DNA of 64,000 nt from Testudinibacter aquarius. Its GTDB lineage: Bacteria > Pseudomonadota > Gammaproteobacteria > Enterobacterales > Pasteurellaceae. Below are positions 49,627 through 57,681 of the stretch, piece by piece. A model generated the notes under the pieces. It did not search any database, was not told the DNA's origin, and saw only the letters and a program-made list of their open reading frames with translations. How positions within the stretch are numbered: the first letter of the stretch is position 1; each line of letters begins with the position of its first letter. Both the position numbers and the translations under genes were made by a program. Where the stretch lies: contig NZ_SMCP01000008.1 in assembly GCF_004342725.1 (NCBI RefSeq), forward strand, positions 1-64,000, written 5' to 3'.

Positions 49627-49821
49627 AATGATTAACCTATTTTCATGTTGATTAAAGAAAGGCGCGTGAAGCGCAAGAAAATTATCTTTAATAGGATACA
49701 CTTTTGATAGAATAAAATAAATTGCAATTCGGAGAAAACCGAGCAAAACTTGATTTTATACCGTTTAACCGCACTTTAACCACATTAATACGACCAAAGC
49801 AGGTATTTTTAAGAAGACAAA

Positions 49822-50250
49822 ATGAGAACATTAAAACGAGGGCAGCGTTATCTGGAAAGCTGGCCGATGCAAGCGAAATTAGGTAGCATTTTCCCTGAGA
49901 ATCGGGTTATACGTGCTGTGCGTTTTGCACAAAAAGCGATGCCGGCCGTTGCGGTATTAACGGTCGTGTGGCAACAAATAACTCTGCCAAGTAGTCAAAT
50001 GGCGCTTGCCGCTGCGGTTTTAACCGCACTTTTCGCGTTGAGTATTCCTTTACAAGGATTGTGGTGGCTTGGAAAACGCTCAGCACAACCACTGCCTGAC
50101 AGCACGCAGCAAGCCTATCAAAAAATAGTTAAACAACTGGCAGCGCATACTCAATATCAGGCCGTATCACAACCGACTTTTATGGATTTAGCACAATGTC
50201 TGAAGAAAGCCGACAAATATTTATCGGCTGATTTTTGGGATACGTTATAG
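49822..50250 (+). CDS. yfbV: YfbV (UPF0208) membrane protein
   Basis: This 142-residue protein has two central membrane helices (about residues 38-56 and 60-78) and the family segments FKRGQRYLE-like RTLKRGQRYLESWPM and PTFMDLAQCLKKADKYL. In E. coli it lies beside ackA as here and is reported to help keep the Ter macrodomain separate. An uptake signal lies within the second helix coding region. Confidence 0.9.
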   Translation: MRTLKRGQRYLESWPMQAKLGSIFPENRVIRAVRFAQKAMPAVAVLTVVWQQITLPSSQMALAAAVLTALFALSIPLQGLWWLGKRSAQPLPDSTQQAYQKIVKQLAAHTQYQAVSQPTFMDLAQCLKKADKYLSADFWDTL

Positions 50251-50272
50251 CTATAAAAAACAGGCTCTGATG

Positions 50273-50788
50273 TTATAGCCTGAAAGGCAGTCGATGAAAA
50301 GTGCGGTTAAAATAGATCAAGGCATCGCCTTGTGTAACTTTAATCCGCTCAATTCGCACAAAAAAAACGCTGTGCGTACCGATTTGATTTTCTTCTACAA
50401 TTTCTCCTTCTAAAATTGCGAGGGCTTGTTTTAAAATGGGAGCACCGTGCTCAGAATGTTGCCACACCTCCCAGGCTAACCGCTCTTGCATACTGCTATC
50501 ACCCATTGCTGCAAAATGTAGTGCCAATTCCTGCTGTGAGGCGTTGAGAATATTAATTGCCACCTTCCGATTTTGCCTAACGATGTCATGTAGCTCACTG
50601 CCTTGATTGATACAAACCAACAGCGTAGCGGGGGAGTCTGTGACAGAAGAGACGGAAGAAACCGTCAATCCTACCGTACCGGCCGTTCCGGCGCTGGTTA
50701 AAATGCTGACTGCCGAAGCTAGGTTTGCCATGGCATTGCGAAAATGTTGTTGTTCTGAATTCAATCTATCCAAAGTAAAATCCACCAA
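50273..50788 (-). CDS. flavin reductase (HpaC/RutF-like)
   Basis: This flavin-dependent NAD(P)H:FMN/FAD reductase has 171 residues. The flavin-fold motifs TVGLTVSSVSSVTDSPATLL and the catalytic/dimer segment GTHSVFFVRIE are clear, closest in style to HpaC, which supplies reduced flavin to monooxygenases. No partner monooxygenase is in view. There is no ATG: translation must begin at TTG 50788 or GTG 50785, just six bases from a repeat end, so the native start region may have been replaced. Confidence 0.82.
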   Translation of the reverse strand: MVDFTLDRLNSEQQHFRNAMANLASAVSILTSAGTAGTVGLTVSSVSSVTDSPATLLVCINQGSELHDIVRQNRKVAINILNASQQELALHFAAMGDSSMQERLAWEVWQHSEHGAPILKQALAILEGEIVEENQIGTHSVFFVRIERIKVTQGDALIYFNRTFHRLPFRL

Positions 50789-50793
50789 TTTTA

Positions 50794-50838
50794 GGGGCTG
50801 TTGATGTTTGTTTATATTTTGAGTTGTCGTTTAAAATT
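50794..50838 (+). repeat. left-end fragment of the MITE-like repeat
   Basis: GGGGCTGTTGATGTTTG and the following bases through GTTTAAAATTA match the left 45 bp of the full element, preceded by TA at 50792-50793. Homology stops there. It abuts the start of the flavin reductase gene. Confidence 0.75.
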
Positions 50839-50948
50839 AACCAAATTATAACAAAAATACAACCAAAGAAACGGCTTTTTTAATTGGTGTATTTTTTGAA
50901 CATGAAGTATGATTATAGCATGTTATAAATTCATTATGATGGTAAAAA

Positions 50949-51803
50949 ATGTTAGATCACAGTGCATTAACACAGATGTACCCGCTTATCGTCACGCCAA
51001 GCCATGATGGTAAATATTTTCATAATTATGTCACCTCATTACTCAATTTAACCGAACATGCACATTCTGTCGGACTTCGATTTCAGGTTTTAATGCAGCG
51101 CGGTGAGAGTTTAATCACTCGAGCGCGCAATAATGCCGTTGCGGAATTTATGGCAAATCCGACATGGACGCATTTGTGCTGGATTGATTCCGATATTGGT
51201 TTTGAACCCAATGCTTTTTTCCGTTTGTTATTATCCGATTATGAGATTGCTGCCGGTGTTTATCCGTTAAAGCACGAACAGTTTCCTAGCCATATTTTTC
51301 CAGAAATGAGCCGCCAACAATTTGAAAGCGCCAGCACTCGCTATACCATCAATATCGATAAAGCAGATGAAAACAATCAAGTGAATTTGAATATTCTTCC
51401 GAGTGGTTTTCTTGAAATGGCTGAAGCACCGACGGGGTTTATGTCGATTAAGCGTTCGGTTTTTGAGCAAATGATGGCATTTTATCCGGCGCTAAAATAT
51501 GTGCCTGATTCTATCGGGGTAGAGGATAACGGTTTTCACTACCGCTTATTTGATGTGATGGTTGAACCGGAAAGTCGGCGATATTTATCGGAAGATTACG
51601 GTTTTTGCTATCTGTGGCGACAGATGGGCGGCAAAGTTTATATTGATTGCCAATCCAATTTGAGCCATCAAGGCATAAAGCTGTATACCGGTAATTTTGC
51701 CCATTCGCTAAAACATCATTTATGCAATGCCATTGGTGCGCCTGTAGGTGCCGAAATGCGTTTAAATGGTATGGAATATTTAAAAACTAGTTTAACGCCG
51801 TAG
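50949..51803 (+). CDS. glycosyltransferase, GT-A fold (phage/accessory type)
   Basis: This 284-residue protein has an N-terminal beta-strand start (YPLIVTPSHDGKY), then RARNNAVAEFMANPTWTH and the metal motif WIDSDIGF with D80 and D82, as in GT-A sugar transferases (GT2/Anp1-like). GFMSIKRSVFEQMM and the Asp/Glu in SEDYGFCYLWRQMGG would complete the acceptor site. Donor and acceptor are unknown. It is followed 51 bases later by a HAD-type hydrolase; repeat fragments lie on both sides. Proteins of this kind are common in phages and capsule loci, but no phage structural gene is nearby. Confidence 0.72.
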   Translation: MLDHSALTQMYPLIVTPSHDGKYFHNYVTSLLNLTEHAHSVGLRFQVLMQRGESLITRARNNAVAEFMANPTWTHLCWIDSDIGFEPNAFFRLLLSDYEIAAGVYPLKHEQFPSHIFPEMSRQQFESASTRYTINIDKADENNQVNLNILPSGFLEMAEAPTGFMSIKRSVFEQMMAFYPALKYVPDSIGVEDNGFHYRLFDVMVEPESRRYLSEDYGFCYLWRQMGGKVYIDCQSNLSHQGIKLYTGNFAHSLKHHLCNAIGAPVGAEMRLNGMEYLKTSLTP

Positions 51804-51843
51804 TGCGAAAAAGAGTCATAGTCCTGCGGATTATGTTTAAAAT
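51804..51843 (-). repeat. internal fragment of the MITE-like repeat
   Basis: About 40 bases (including GAGTCATAGTCCTGCGGAT) match the centre of the full element in reverse orientation, with one deletion and two substitutions. It begins at the glycosyltransferase stop codon and ends 11 bases before the HAD gene. Confidence 0.75.
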
Positions 51844-51854
51844 GAGAGAAAAAT

Positions 51855-52274
51855 ATGAATATCCTTATTGATTTTGACGGAACCTGTGTGACTCACCAAT
51901 TTCCGCAAATAGGCGAAGAAGTTGGTGCAGCGCAAGTTTTACGAGATTTAGTAAAAAACGGGCATAATTTGATTTTATTTACCATGCGAGCAGAAGATTG
52001 CTATCTGGATGAGGCCTTGGATTGGTTTCAGAAAAACAAAATTAAACTTTATGGAATCAATGTGAATCCAGAACAGCATAAGTTTACCCGTTCACCTAAA
52101 GCCTATGGAGATTTGCTCATTGATGACATCTCGTTAGGAATTAAAAAATTACACTGTCACTTTAATCGACCTTGCGTAGATTGGAAATGGGTATCGGAAG
52201 AATTAGGTAAACAAGGGTTACTGACAGCAGAACAAATTAAGCAATATAACTTTAGCATGCAAGGTTATTTATAG
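51855..52274 (+). CDS. small HAD-superfamily hydrolase
   Basis: This 139-residue HAD-fold protein has motif I IDFDGT (D6, D8), motif II LFTMR (T43), motif III lysine K82 in SPKAYGDLLIDD, and motif IV D90/D91. There is no cap domain, so it could act on larger substrates, like the phosphatase part of phage polynucleotide kinases. Compact HAD proteins of this form are frequent in phages and beside sugar-modification genes. It is probably transcribed with the glycosyltransferase and ends at a clear terminator. Confidence 0.75.
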   Translation: MNILIDFDGTCVTHQFPQIGEEVGAAQVLRDLVKNGHNLILFTMRAEDCYLDEALDWFQKNKIKLYGINVNPEQHKFTRSPKAYGDLLIDDISLGIKKLHCHFNRPCVDWKWVSEELGKQGLLTAEQIKQYNFSMQGYL

Positions 52275-52303
52275 GATTTGATAAAAACCGTAGAATTAAA
52301 AAC

Positions 52304-52510
52304 TTAGAATAAAAAGATACGCCAAAAAAAGGCGTATTTTTTAGCGTTCAATAAAGCAAGCGCGGTAGTGAAAAACATCTTTAAGCCTTCCTTACAACCA
52401 TTATCTCCGTTTAATAACCATCTATTATTTTCATCCCAAAAATCGCTTAGGGCGCCTTTCCAAAGTGCCTTTTGTTGATTTTTATGCTTGTGTGTAACTC
52501 TGTGATTTAT
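52304..52510 (-). pseudogene. start-less protein remnant
   Basis: A minus-strand frame stays open for 68 codons without any usable start. Its translation contains protein-like, tryptophan-rich text (KALWKGALSDFWDENN, RWLLNGDNGCKEG, LKMFFTTALALLN) before running into the HAD terminator. It looks like the C-terminal remnant of a lost gene. I do not recognise the family. The remainder of 52511-53013 is AT-rich; a 39-codon frame at 52693-52812 is the only other open stretch and is not convincing. Confidence 0.4.
52317..52342 (+). terminator. terminator after HAD hydrolase gene
   Basis: ATACGCC, a loop of seven A, and GGCGTAT are followed by T6 overall; it lies about 43 bases past the stop. Confidence 0.85.
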
Positions 52511-53013
52511 TTAATCCGTAGCGGTTACTAACCGTATAACTCATTTCGTATAATGTATATTATGTTAAATTTAATAAAACAGTAAGTCACTTTTATGTCA
52601 CATCGATTGCCCTGTTGATGCCGTAATTGGATAACCGCTGTTATTCGCAAAAATAACGGTTTGATATCGAATCCAAATCAGACTGGATCAAGATGAAATA
52701 TGCGTTAGCTAAAACAACGGATTATGAAGTTATGTTGATAACTAAAACTGCCCAAAATAAAATCCGAGTACCGTTTTATCCGCTATTACGATATGCCCTC
52801 AATTCAGCCTAAAAATATAAAATGCCATTGTTCGATTTTAATAAAATAAGAATAGTTATGATTTCTTTATATATTAATTACTTACCCTTAAACTGCTATC
52901 TTTTTACTTTTTTTTGGCGTATCATCAATAAAGTTCCTACTATCACATTACATAAATTTGATAGTTTTATTTAAATAATTGATTCAAAATAAATTTTTCA
53001 AAAGGACATCAAT

Positions 53014-53499
53014 ATGCTAGAGAAAAAAGTAATCAATAAGCTAAATGAACAGATAAATTTGGAATTCTACTCTTCCAATTTATATCTACAGATGAGCGCA
53101 TGGTGCTCTCAAAAAGGATTCGAAGGTGCAGCTCAATTTTTGTTGAGACATGCCGATGAAGAGATGCAACACATGCAAAAGCTGTTTCAATACCTGAATG
53201 ACACTGGCATCATGCCTGTGTTAGGCGAATTGGATGCACCACCTGCCGACTTCTCCTCTTTGCGCGAAATTTTCGAATTAACACTCGAACATGAAAAGTT
53301 AGTGACTAAAAAAATTAATAAACTGGTGGAAGTCACCTTTGAATGCGGTGATCAGTCCAGTTTTAATTTCTTGCAATGGTATGTAGCAGAACAACATGAA
53401 GAAGAGAAACTGTTCAACAGTATTTTAGATAAATTCAATTTATTAGGTGATTCAGGCTTATCCCTGTATTTCTTGGATAAAGAATTGGCAGCCCTGTAA
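53014..53499 (+). CDS. ftnA: ferritin (FtnA-type), first of pair
   Basis: This non-heme ferritin stores iron as a 24-mer. It has 161 residues. The ferroxidase ligands are in place: E17, E50, H53, E94 and Q127 (segments [34 protein letters not shown]). A second ferritin follows 23 bases after the stop; the paired genes are typical of Haemophilus and may form mixed shells. The upstream 740 bp contains no intact gene. Confidence 0.95.
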   Translation: MLEKKVINKLNEQINLEFYSSNLYLQMSAWCSQKGFEGAAQFLLRHADEEMQHMQKLFQYLNDTGIMPVLGELDAPPADFSSLREIFELTLEHEKLVTKKINKLVEVTFECGDQSSFNFLQWYVAEQHEEEKLFNSILDKFNLLGDSGLSLYFLDKELAAL

Positions 53500-53522
53500 A
53501 ACTGAACCTTGGAGATTATATT

Positions 53523-54041
53523 ATGTTATCGAAAAAAATTATTGATGATCTGAACGCACAGCTTAATTTGGAATTCTTTTCTTCCAATTTATACCTACAA
53601 ATGAGCGCATGGTGTGAAAAGAAAGGCTTTCCTGGTGCCGCTCAGTTTTTATTGGCGCATGCTGATGAAGAAATGCAACATATGCGTCGTTTATTCACTT
53701 ATTTAACCGAAACAGGCGCCTTGGCGGTAATTGGTAAAATTGAAGCACCACAACAACAGTTTTCTTCTCTGAAAGAAGTTTTCGAATTGACCTACGAACA
53801 TGAAAAACTAGTCACCTCGAAAATTAATGAATTGGTCGATACCACATTTAAAGAAAAAGACTTCTCTTCTTTCAATTTCTTACAATGGTATGTAGCAGAA
53901 CAGCACGAAGAAGAAAAATTATTTAGCGGCATTTTAGATAAATTTAACCTAGTCGGCACTGATGGACGCGGTTTATATCACATTGATGCTGATTTGGCTG
54001 GATTAGCGGTAGAAACTACGGCTAGCGAAGTGACACAATAG
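53523..54041 (+). CDS. ftnB: ferritin (FtnB-type), second of pair
   Basis: This 172-residue ferritin is clearly homologous to the preceding one ([16 protein letters not shown] and [14 protein letters not shown] are shared almost exactly). E17, E50 and H53 are kept, with E94 in YEHEKL and Q127, so both subunits should be catalytically active. The C-terminal tail is about ten residues longer and ends ETTASEVTQ. The ribosome site is GGAGAT. A terminator follows. Confidence 0.94.
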   Translation: MLSKKIIDDLNAQLNLEFFSSNLYLQMSAWCEKKGFPGAAQFLLAHADEEMQHMRRLFTYLTETGALAVIGKIEAPQQQFSSLKEVFELTYEHEKLVTSKINELVDTTFKEKDFSSFNFLQWYVAEQHEEEKLFSGILDKFNLVGTDGRGLYHIDADLAGLAVETTASEVTQ

Positions 54042-54066
54042 TGACGTTGTCACAATAATACGTACT

Positions 54067-54099
54067 AAAAAGGGTAGAACCGTCAGGCACTACCCTTTT
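54067..54099 (+). terminator. terminator of the ferritin pair
   Basis: AAAAGGGTA pairs with TACCCTTTT across a 15-base loop, and TATT follows; it begins 26 bases after the ftnB stop. Confidence 0.75.
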
Positions 54100-54136
54100 A
54101 TTATGCCTATTTATTCAAAATAGTATTGATAATAAC

Positions 54137-54238
54137 CTACTGATAACAATAAGTGCGGTATAAAAACGCAGCCAACAAAATTGCCAGTGCAATCAGTAGT
54201 TGGAACAGTCTTTTTTTGGTTAATTTCTCCGCCGCCAT
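54137..54238 (-). CDS. 33-residue single-pass membrane peptide
   Basis: This minus-strand frame opens with ATG behind GGAG (TGTGGAGATAAA) and encodes 33 residues: a short charged head (MAAEKLTKKR), one hydrophobic helix (LFQLLIALAILLAAFLY) and a tail RTYCYQ. The layout, a good ribosome site plus a single positive-inside helix, suggests a real small inner-membrane protein, possibly of the DUF5363 type. An uptake signal lies in its 3' end. It is divergent from fnr. Expression is not proven. Confidence 0.6.
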   Translation of the reverse strand: MAAEKLTKKRLFQLLIALAILLAAFLYRTYCYQ

Positions 54239-54299
54239 TTTATCTCCACAAACTCTCTATTTTAATACTTCTTATATAGATTGAATAATGCTAGAATTA

Positions 54300-54313
54300 T
54301 TGAGATAGATCAA
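54300..54313. promoter_or_regulatory. FNR box upstream of fnr
   Basis: TTGAGATAGATCAA matches TTGAT-N4-ATCAA with one mismatch and lies 29-42 bp before the fnr start codon, consistent with negative autoregulation as in E. coli. Confidence 0.7.
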
Positions 54314-54341
54314 TTTATTTCTCAATAAAGGTGTAATAAAA

Positions 54342-55097
54342 ATGCCCTCAACCAATATTTCTGCGGTACGTATTCAATCCGGTGGCTGTGCTATTCATTG
54401 TCAGGACTGTAGTATCAGCACACTTTGCATTCCGTTCACTCTGAATAATCAAGAGCTGGATCAACTGGATAATATTATTGAGCGCAAAAAACCGATTCAA
54501 AAATCGCAAATCATGTTTAAAGCCGGTGATCCATTGCGTTCACTATATGCGATTCGCTCCGGTACCATCAAAACCTATACCATCAGCGAAACAGGTGAAG
54601 AGCAAATCACCTCGTTTCACTTGCCCGGCGATTTAGTCGGCTTTGACGCCATTACCGATATGCGGCATCCAAGTTTTGCTCAAGCATTGGAAACCGCGAT
54701 GGTATGCGAAATTCCGTTTGATATTCTAGATGATCTCGCCGGAAAAATGCCAAAATTGAGACAACAAATCATGCGTTTAATGAGCAGCGAAATCAAAAGC
54801 GATCAGGCGATGATTCTGTTGTTATCAAAAATGAATGCCGAAGAACGATTAGCCGCCTTCATCAATAATTTATCTCAGCGCTACTCTGCACGCGGCTTTT
54901 CGTCTAAAGAATTCGGGCTGACGATGACCCGCGGTGATATTGCCAACTATTTGGGACTGACTGTCGAAACCATCAGCCGTTTATTAGGACGTTTTAAAAA
55001 GAACGGTATCCTTTCAGTACAGGGGAAATTTATTACGATTACTGACCTTGAAAAGCTTCGTGCGTTAGCCGATTCTACCAAATGTAAAGGCTCATAA
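54342..55097 (+). CDS. fnr: anaerobic regulator FNR
   Basis: FNR binds DNA as a dimer when its 4Fe-4S cluster is intact without oxygen. The 251-residue protein has cluster ligands C20, C23, C29 and C122 (CQDC, TLC, MVCEIPF), the same spacing as E. coli, a CRP-like nucleotide fold and the helix-turn-helix [20 protein letters not shown], then RLLGRF. It should act on the FNR box at the quinol peroxidase and its own promoter. uspE follows, as in E. coli. Confidence 0.97.
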   Translation: MPSTNISAVRIQSGGCAIHCQDCSISTLCIPFTLNNQELDQLDNIIERKKPIQKSQIMFKAGDPLRSLYAIRSGTIKTYTISETGEEQITSFHLPGDLVGFDAITDMRHPSFAQALETAMVCEIPFDILDDLAGKMPKLRQQIMRLMSSEIKSDQAMILLLSKMNAEERLAAFINNLSQRYSARGFSSKEFGLTMTRGDIANYLGLTVETISRLLGRFKKNGILSVQGKFITITDLEKLRALADSTKCKGS

Positions 55098-55191
55098 TCG
55101 AAAAAATTACCCGATATACATTGTTGTGTGCTAAAAGTGTAGTAAAATATCCTCCTTAGTGTTCTCCCATTAGAACTCGGAGGTGATTTGT

Positions 55192-56154
55192 ATGCGTTTC
55201 AATAATATCTTAGTGGTTATCGATCCGATGCTGGAAACCCAGCCTAGCCTTTTGCGTGCATTACATTTGGCAAAACAGCTGAAAAAAGCCGATATCCGCG
55301 CTAAATTAACACTGTTCTTATCTCTCTACGATTTTTCGTTTGAAATGAGTGCCATGCTATCTGCTGAAGAGCGGGAAAGCATGCACGAAGGTATTATCAG
55401 TCAGAAAAAAGAGTGGCTGGAAGAACTAATTCAACAAACTATCCCGGCAGATTCAGGCATTGAAATTGACACTACGGTAGTATGGAAAAGCCGCGATTAT
55501 GAAGCGATTCTTGAACAGGTTAAACTGAAAAATCACGATTTGGTGGTTAAAGTGGCAAAACCGGCTGAAGGTTTGGATGCGCTGATCTTCACGCCAACCG
55601 ACTGGCAACTATTGCGTAAATGCCCTTGCCCTATTCTGATTGTCAAAGAACATGAATGGCAACCCGAAGGTCGGATTCTGGTTGCAGTGAACGTTGCTGA
55701 TGACGAAGAATACCATGATATCCTGAATAAAAAATTGGTTGATGCCAGCCTTGATTTGGCTAAGGTATTGGCGGCAGGCAATATTCATCTGGCGACTGCC
55801 TACCCTACTACACCGGTCAATATGGCGATCGATCTGCCTGAATTTAATCCGAATGCCTATACAGACAGCATCCGTGGTCAGCATTTGATTAACATGAAAG
55901 CATTACGTCAGCATTATTGCATTAACGAAGATCATACGCATGTGGAAGAAGGGCTACCGGAAGAGGTTATTCCGCAAGTTGCTGAAAAAATTAAAGCAGA
56001 ATTAGTGGTTTTGGGCACGATTGGACGTACCGGTTTATCGGCTGCGTTTTTGGGCAATACTGCTGAGCATGTTATTGGTCGTTTGAATTGTGATGTGCTG
56101 GCGATAAAACCCGATCCTTATGAATTGGAACAGATGAACAATAGTCAGGATTAA
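55192..56154 (+). CDS. uspE: universal stress protein E
   Basis: UspE has two tandem Usp domains. From ATG 55192 (a strong GGAGGTGA site) it is 320 residues. The second domain ends with the nucleotide-type motif GTIGRTGLSAAFLGNTAEHV. It follows fnr by about 95 bp and may be co-regulated with oxygen response and stress. A terminator follows. Confidence 0.94.
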   Translation: MRFNNILVVIDPMLETQPSLLRALHLAKQLKKADIRAKLTLFLSLYDFSFEMSAMLSAEERESMHEGIISQKKEWLEELIQQTIPADSGIEIDTTVVWKSRDYEAILEQVKLKNHDLVVKVAKPAEGLDALIFTPTDWQLLRKCPCPILIVKEHEWQPEGRILVAVNVADDEEYHDILNKKLVDASLDLAKVLAAGNIHLATAYPTTPVNMAIDLPEFNPNAYTDSIRGQHLINMKALRQHYCINEDHTHVEEGLPEEVIPQVAEKIKAELVVLGTIGRTGLSAAFLGNTAEHVIGRLNCDVLAIKPDPYELEQMNNSQD

Positions 56155-56168
56155 TTCGATATTTCTGC

Positions 56169-56194
56169 AAAAGCTTCCTTTCCCGGAAGCTTTT
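56169..56194 (+). terminator. uspE terminator
   Basis: AAAAGCTTCC pairs with GGAAGCTTTT around six bases, followed by GTATTT, 15 bases after the stop. Confidence 0.75.
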
Positions 56195-56405
56195 GTATTT
56201 CTGCTTAAATTCAAGACTATTCTAGGGTCTGTGTTCTAATGTATTTTGCCGCAACCGCACTTTGATTGCTAATAATTATCAATAACTGATTATTTATTAG
56301 TCAACGCCTATCATAGCTATCCATAATTGCGATTAGCATCAAAAGAAGCTAACACCTATACTTTATGCGTGAATAACATATTACTATTTATTAAGGAGAA
56401 ATATT

Positions 56406-56876
56406 ATGACAACAAATATTGGATTAGATGTGGGAAAGTCACAAGCCCTCGCCGAAAAATTAAACGTTTTACTGGCAAATTATCAAGTTTTTTACATGAA
56501 TGTACGTGGCTATCACTGGAATATTACCGGTCCTAACTTTTTCGAATTGCATGTTAAATTTGAAGAGATTTATGATAACTTGGTGATCAAAATTGATGAA
56601 ATCGCTGAGCGGATTTTAACGCTGGGGCAACGTCCGTTGCACTCTTTCCAAGACTACTTGGCAATCTCCGGCATTCAGTCTCACACCAATGCGGTTACCG
56701 ACACGCAAACCTTGCAAGGTACGTTGGACGGTTTTAAAGCATTATTAGTGCTACAGCGGGATATTTTGTTTTTAGCCGGTGAAGCGGATGATGAGGGGAC
56801 AGCTTCACAAATGAGTGACTATATCAAAGAGCAGGAAAAACTTATTTGGATGTTGAATGCAGTTTCTGTACGCTAA
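56406..56876 (+). CDS. dps: Dps-family DNA-protecting ferroxidase
   Basis: Dps proteins form 12-mers that oxidise Fe(II) with peroxide and may coat DNA. The 156-residue protein has the ferroxidase segment YHWNITGPNFFELHVKFEEIYD-type split as RGYHWNITG (H37) and LHVKFEEIYD (H49 with Glu/Asp), conserved in the family. AAGGAG precedes the ATG. It sits close to fnr, uspE and the ferritin pair. A strong palindromic terminator follows. Confidence 0.93.
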   Translation: MTTNIGLDVGKSQALAEKLNVLLANYQVFYMNVRGYHWNITGPNFFELHVKFEEIYDNLVIKIDEIAERILTLGQRPLHSFQDYLAISGIQSHTNAVTDTQTLQGTLDGFKALLVLQRDILFLAGEADDEGTASQMSDYIKEQEKLIWMLNAVSVR

Positions 56877-56900
56877 TTTAAACAAGATAATATAACTAAA

Positions 56901-56932
56901 AAAGAGGCGTGGTGATATCACTACGCCTCTTT
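56901..56932 (+). terminator. dps terminator
   Basis: AAAGAGGCGTGGTGAT and ATCACTACGCCTCTTT pair across their full length with one mismatch and are followed by more T residues. Confidence 0.85.
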
Positions 56933-56944
56933 TTTTGACTAATA

Positions 56945-57222
56945 GGGTCTGTTGATCTTTGTTTATATTTTGAGTTGTCGTTTAAAATAAGCACAATCTA
57001 GGCGTAAGCCGAAATCAATAGCGGGACTATTGATGAGGGTTACAACGACGAGTGTGCTTATTTTAAACACAATCCGCAGGACTATGACGCTTTTTCGCCA
57101 CTACGGCGTTAAAAGCCGTTCGTTTAGAATCACTAAACTTCACAACTTTTGCCTTATTATTGGCGAAAATAGTGGCGAAAAATAGTCTATAGCTCAAATT
57201 ATAAACAAAGATCAACAGACCC
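56945..57222 (+). repeat. MITE-like element, full copy B (278 bp)
   Basis: The ends GGGTCTGTTGATCTTTG and the complementary right end are nearly perfect inverted repeats of about 30 bp, flanked by TA (56943-56944, 57223-57224). The inner stem GTTTAAAATAAGCACA (56980-56995) / TGTGCTTATTTTAAAC (57053-57068) is perfect and differs from copy A by one compensated base pair. Smaller hairpins are as in copy A, plus ACGGC/GCCGT. It lies between dps and a convergent Usp gene. No protein is encoded. Confidence 0.88.
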
Positions 57223-57239
57223 TAATGTTTATGGCTAAA

Positions 57240-57665
57240 TTAACGCAGAATCAAGATCGGTTTGCGGCTGTAACGTGCCACTTTAACCGTGTTTGAACTT
57301 AGCCCTTCTTTATTATCATCTTTCGATGCCATCATAATAATAAGATCGACATTTTTTTCTTCAGCAACTCGATTCACTTCTTCATAAATTGTACCGTAAG
57401 CCACGATATGTTGCACTTTACTCTCTTGTGGGAACACATCTCGGGTAAATTCATGCAATTTTTTATTGGCTTCCGCCAGCACTTCTTTATCAAAATTAGT
57501 AGGTAAAAACGAGGAAACAATACTGTTACTCGGTGCCGACACAATACCGGCAACACGATAAATAGTATCTGGATTATTCCTCGTCATTTCAAGTGCGGTT
57601 TCCGCCAATTTTTTGGCTAGCGGAATATACCCCAGATCAATCACAATTAAGATATTCTTAAACAT
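57240..57665 (-). CDS. small universal stress protein linked to TRAP transporter
   Basis: This single Usp domain has 141 residues, from ATG 57665 behind GGGAGAG. The usual C-terminal glycine loop (G-x2-G-x9-G) is absent: the equivalent is SKDDNKEGLSSNTVKVAR, so ATP binding is doubtful. It lies 16 bases downstream of the TRAP permease on the same strand. Usp proteins next to TRAP systems (TeaD in Halomonas) regulate transport, so a similar role is plausible here. Confidence 0.85.
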   Translation of the reverse strand: MFKNILIVIDLGYIPLAKKLAETALEMTRNNPDTIYRVAGIVSAPSNSIVSSFLPTNFDKEVLAEANKKLHEFTRDVFPQESKVQHIVAYGTIYEEVNRVAEEKNVDLIIMMASKDDNKEGLSSNTVKVARYSRKPILILR

Positions 57666-57681
57666 CAATTCACTCTCCCTT

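Noticed and set aside
52693-52812. 39-codon frame upstream of ftnA
   Set aside because: No convincing ribosome site or recognisable composition; the region otherwise looks non-coding.
56223-56231. TAGGGTCTG near 56225 as another MITE-like repeat end
   Set aside because: Only seven or eight bases match before the sequence diverges, too short to distinguish from chance.
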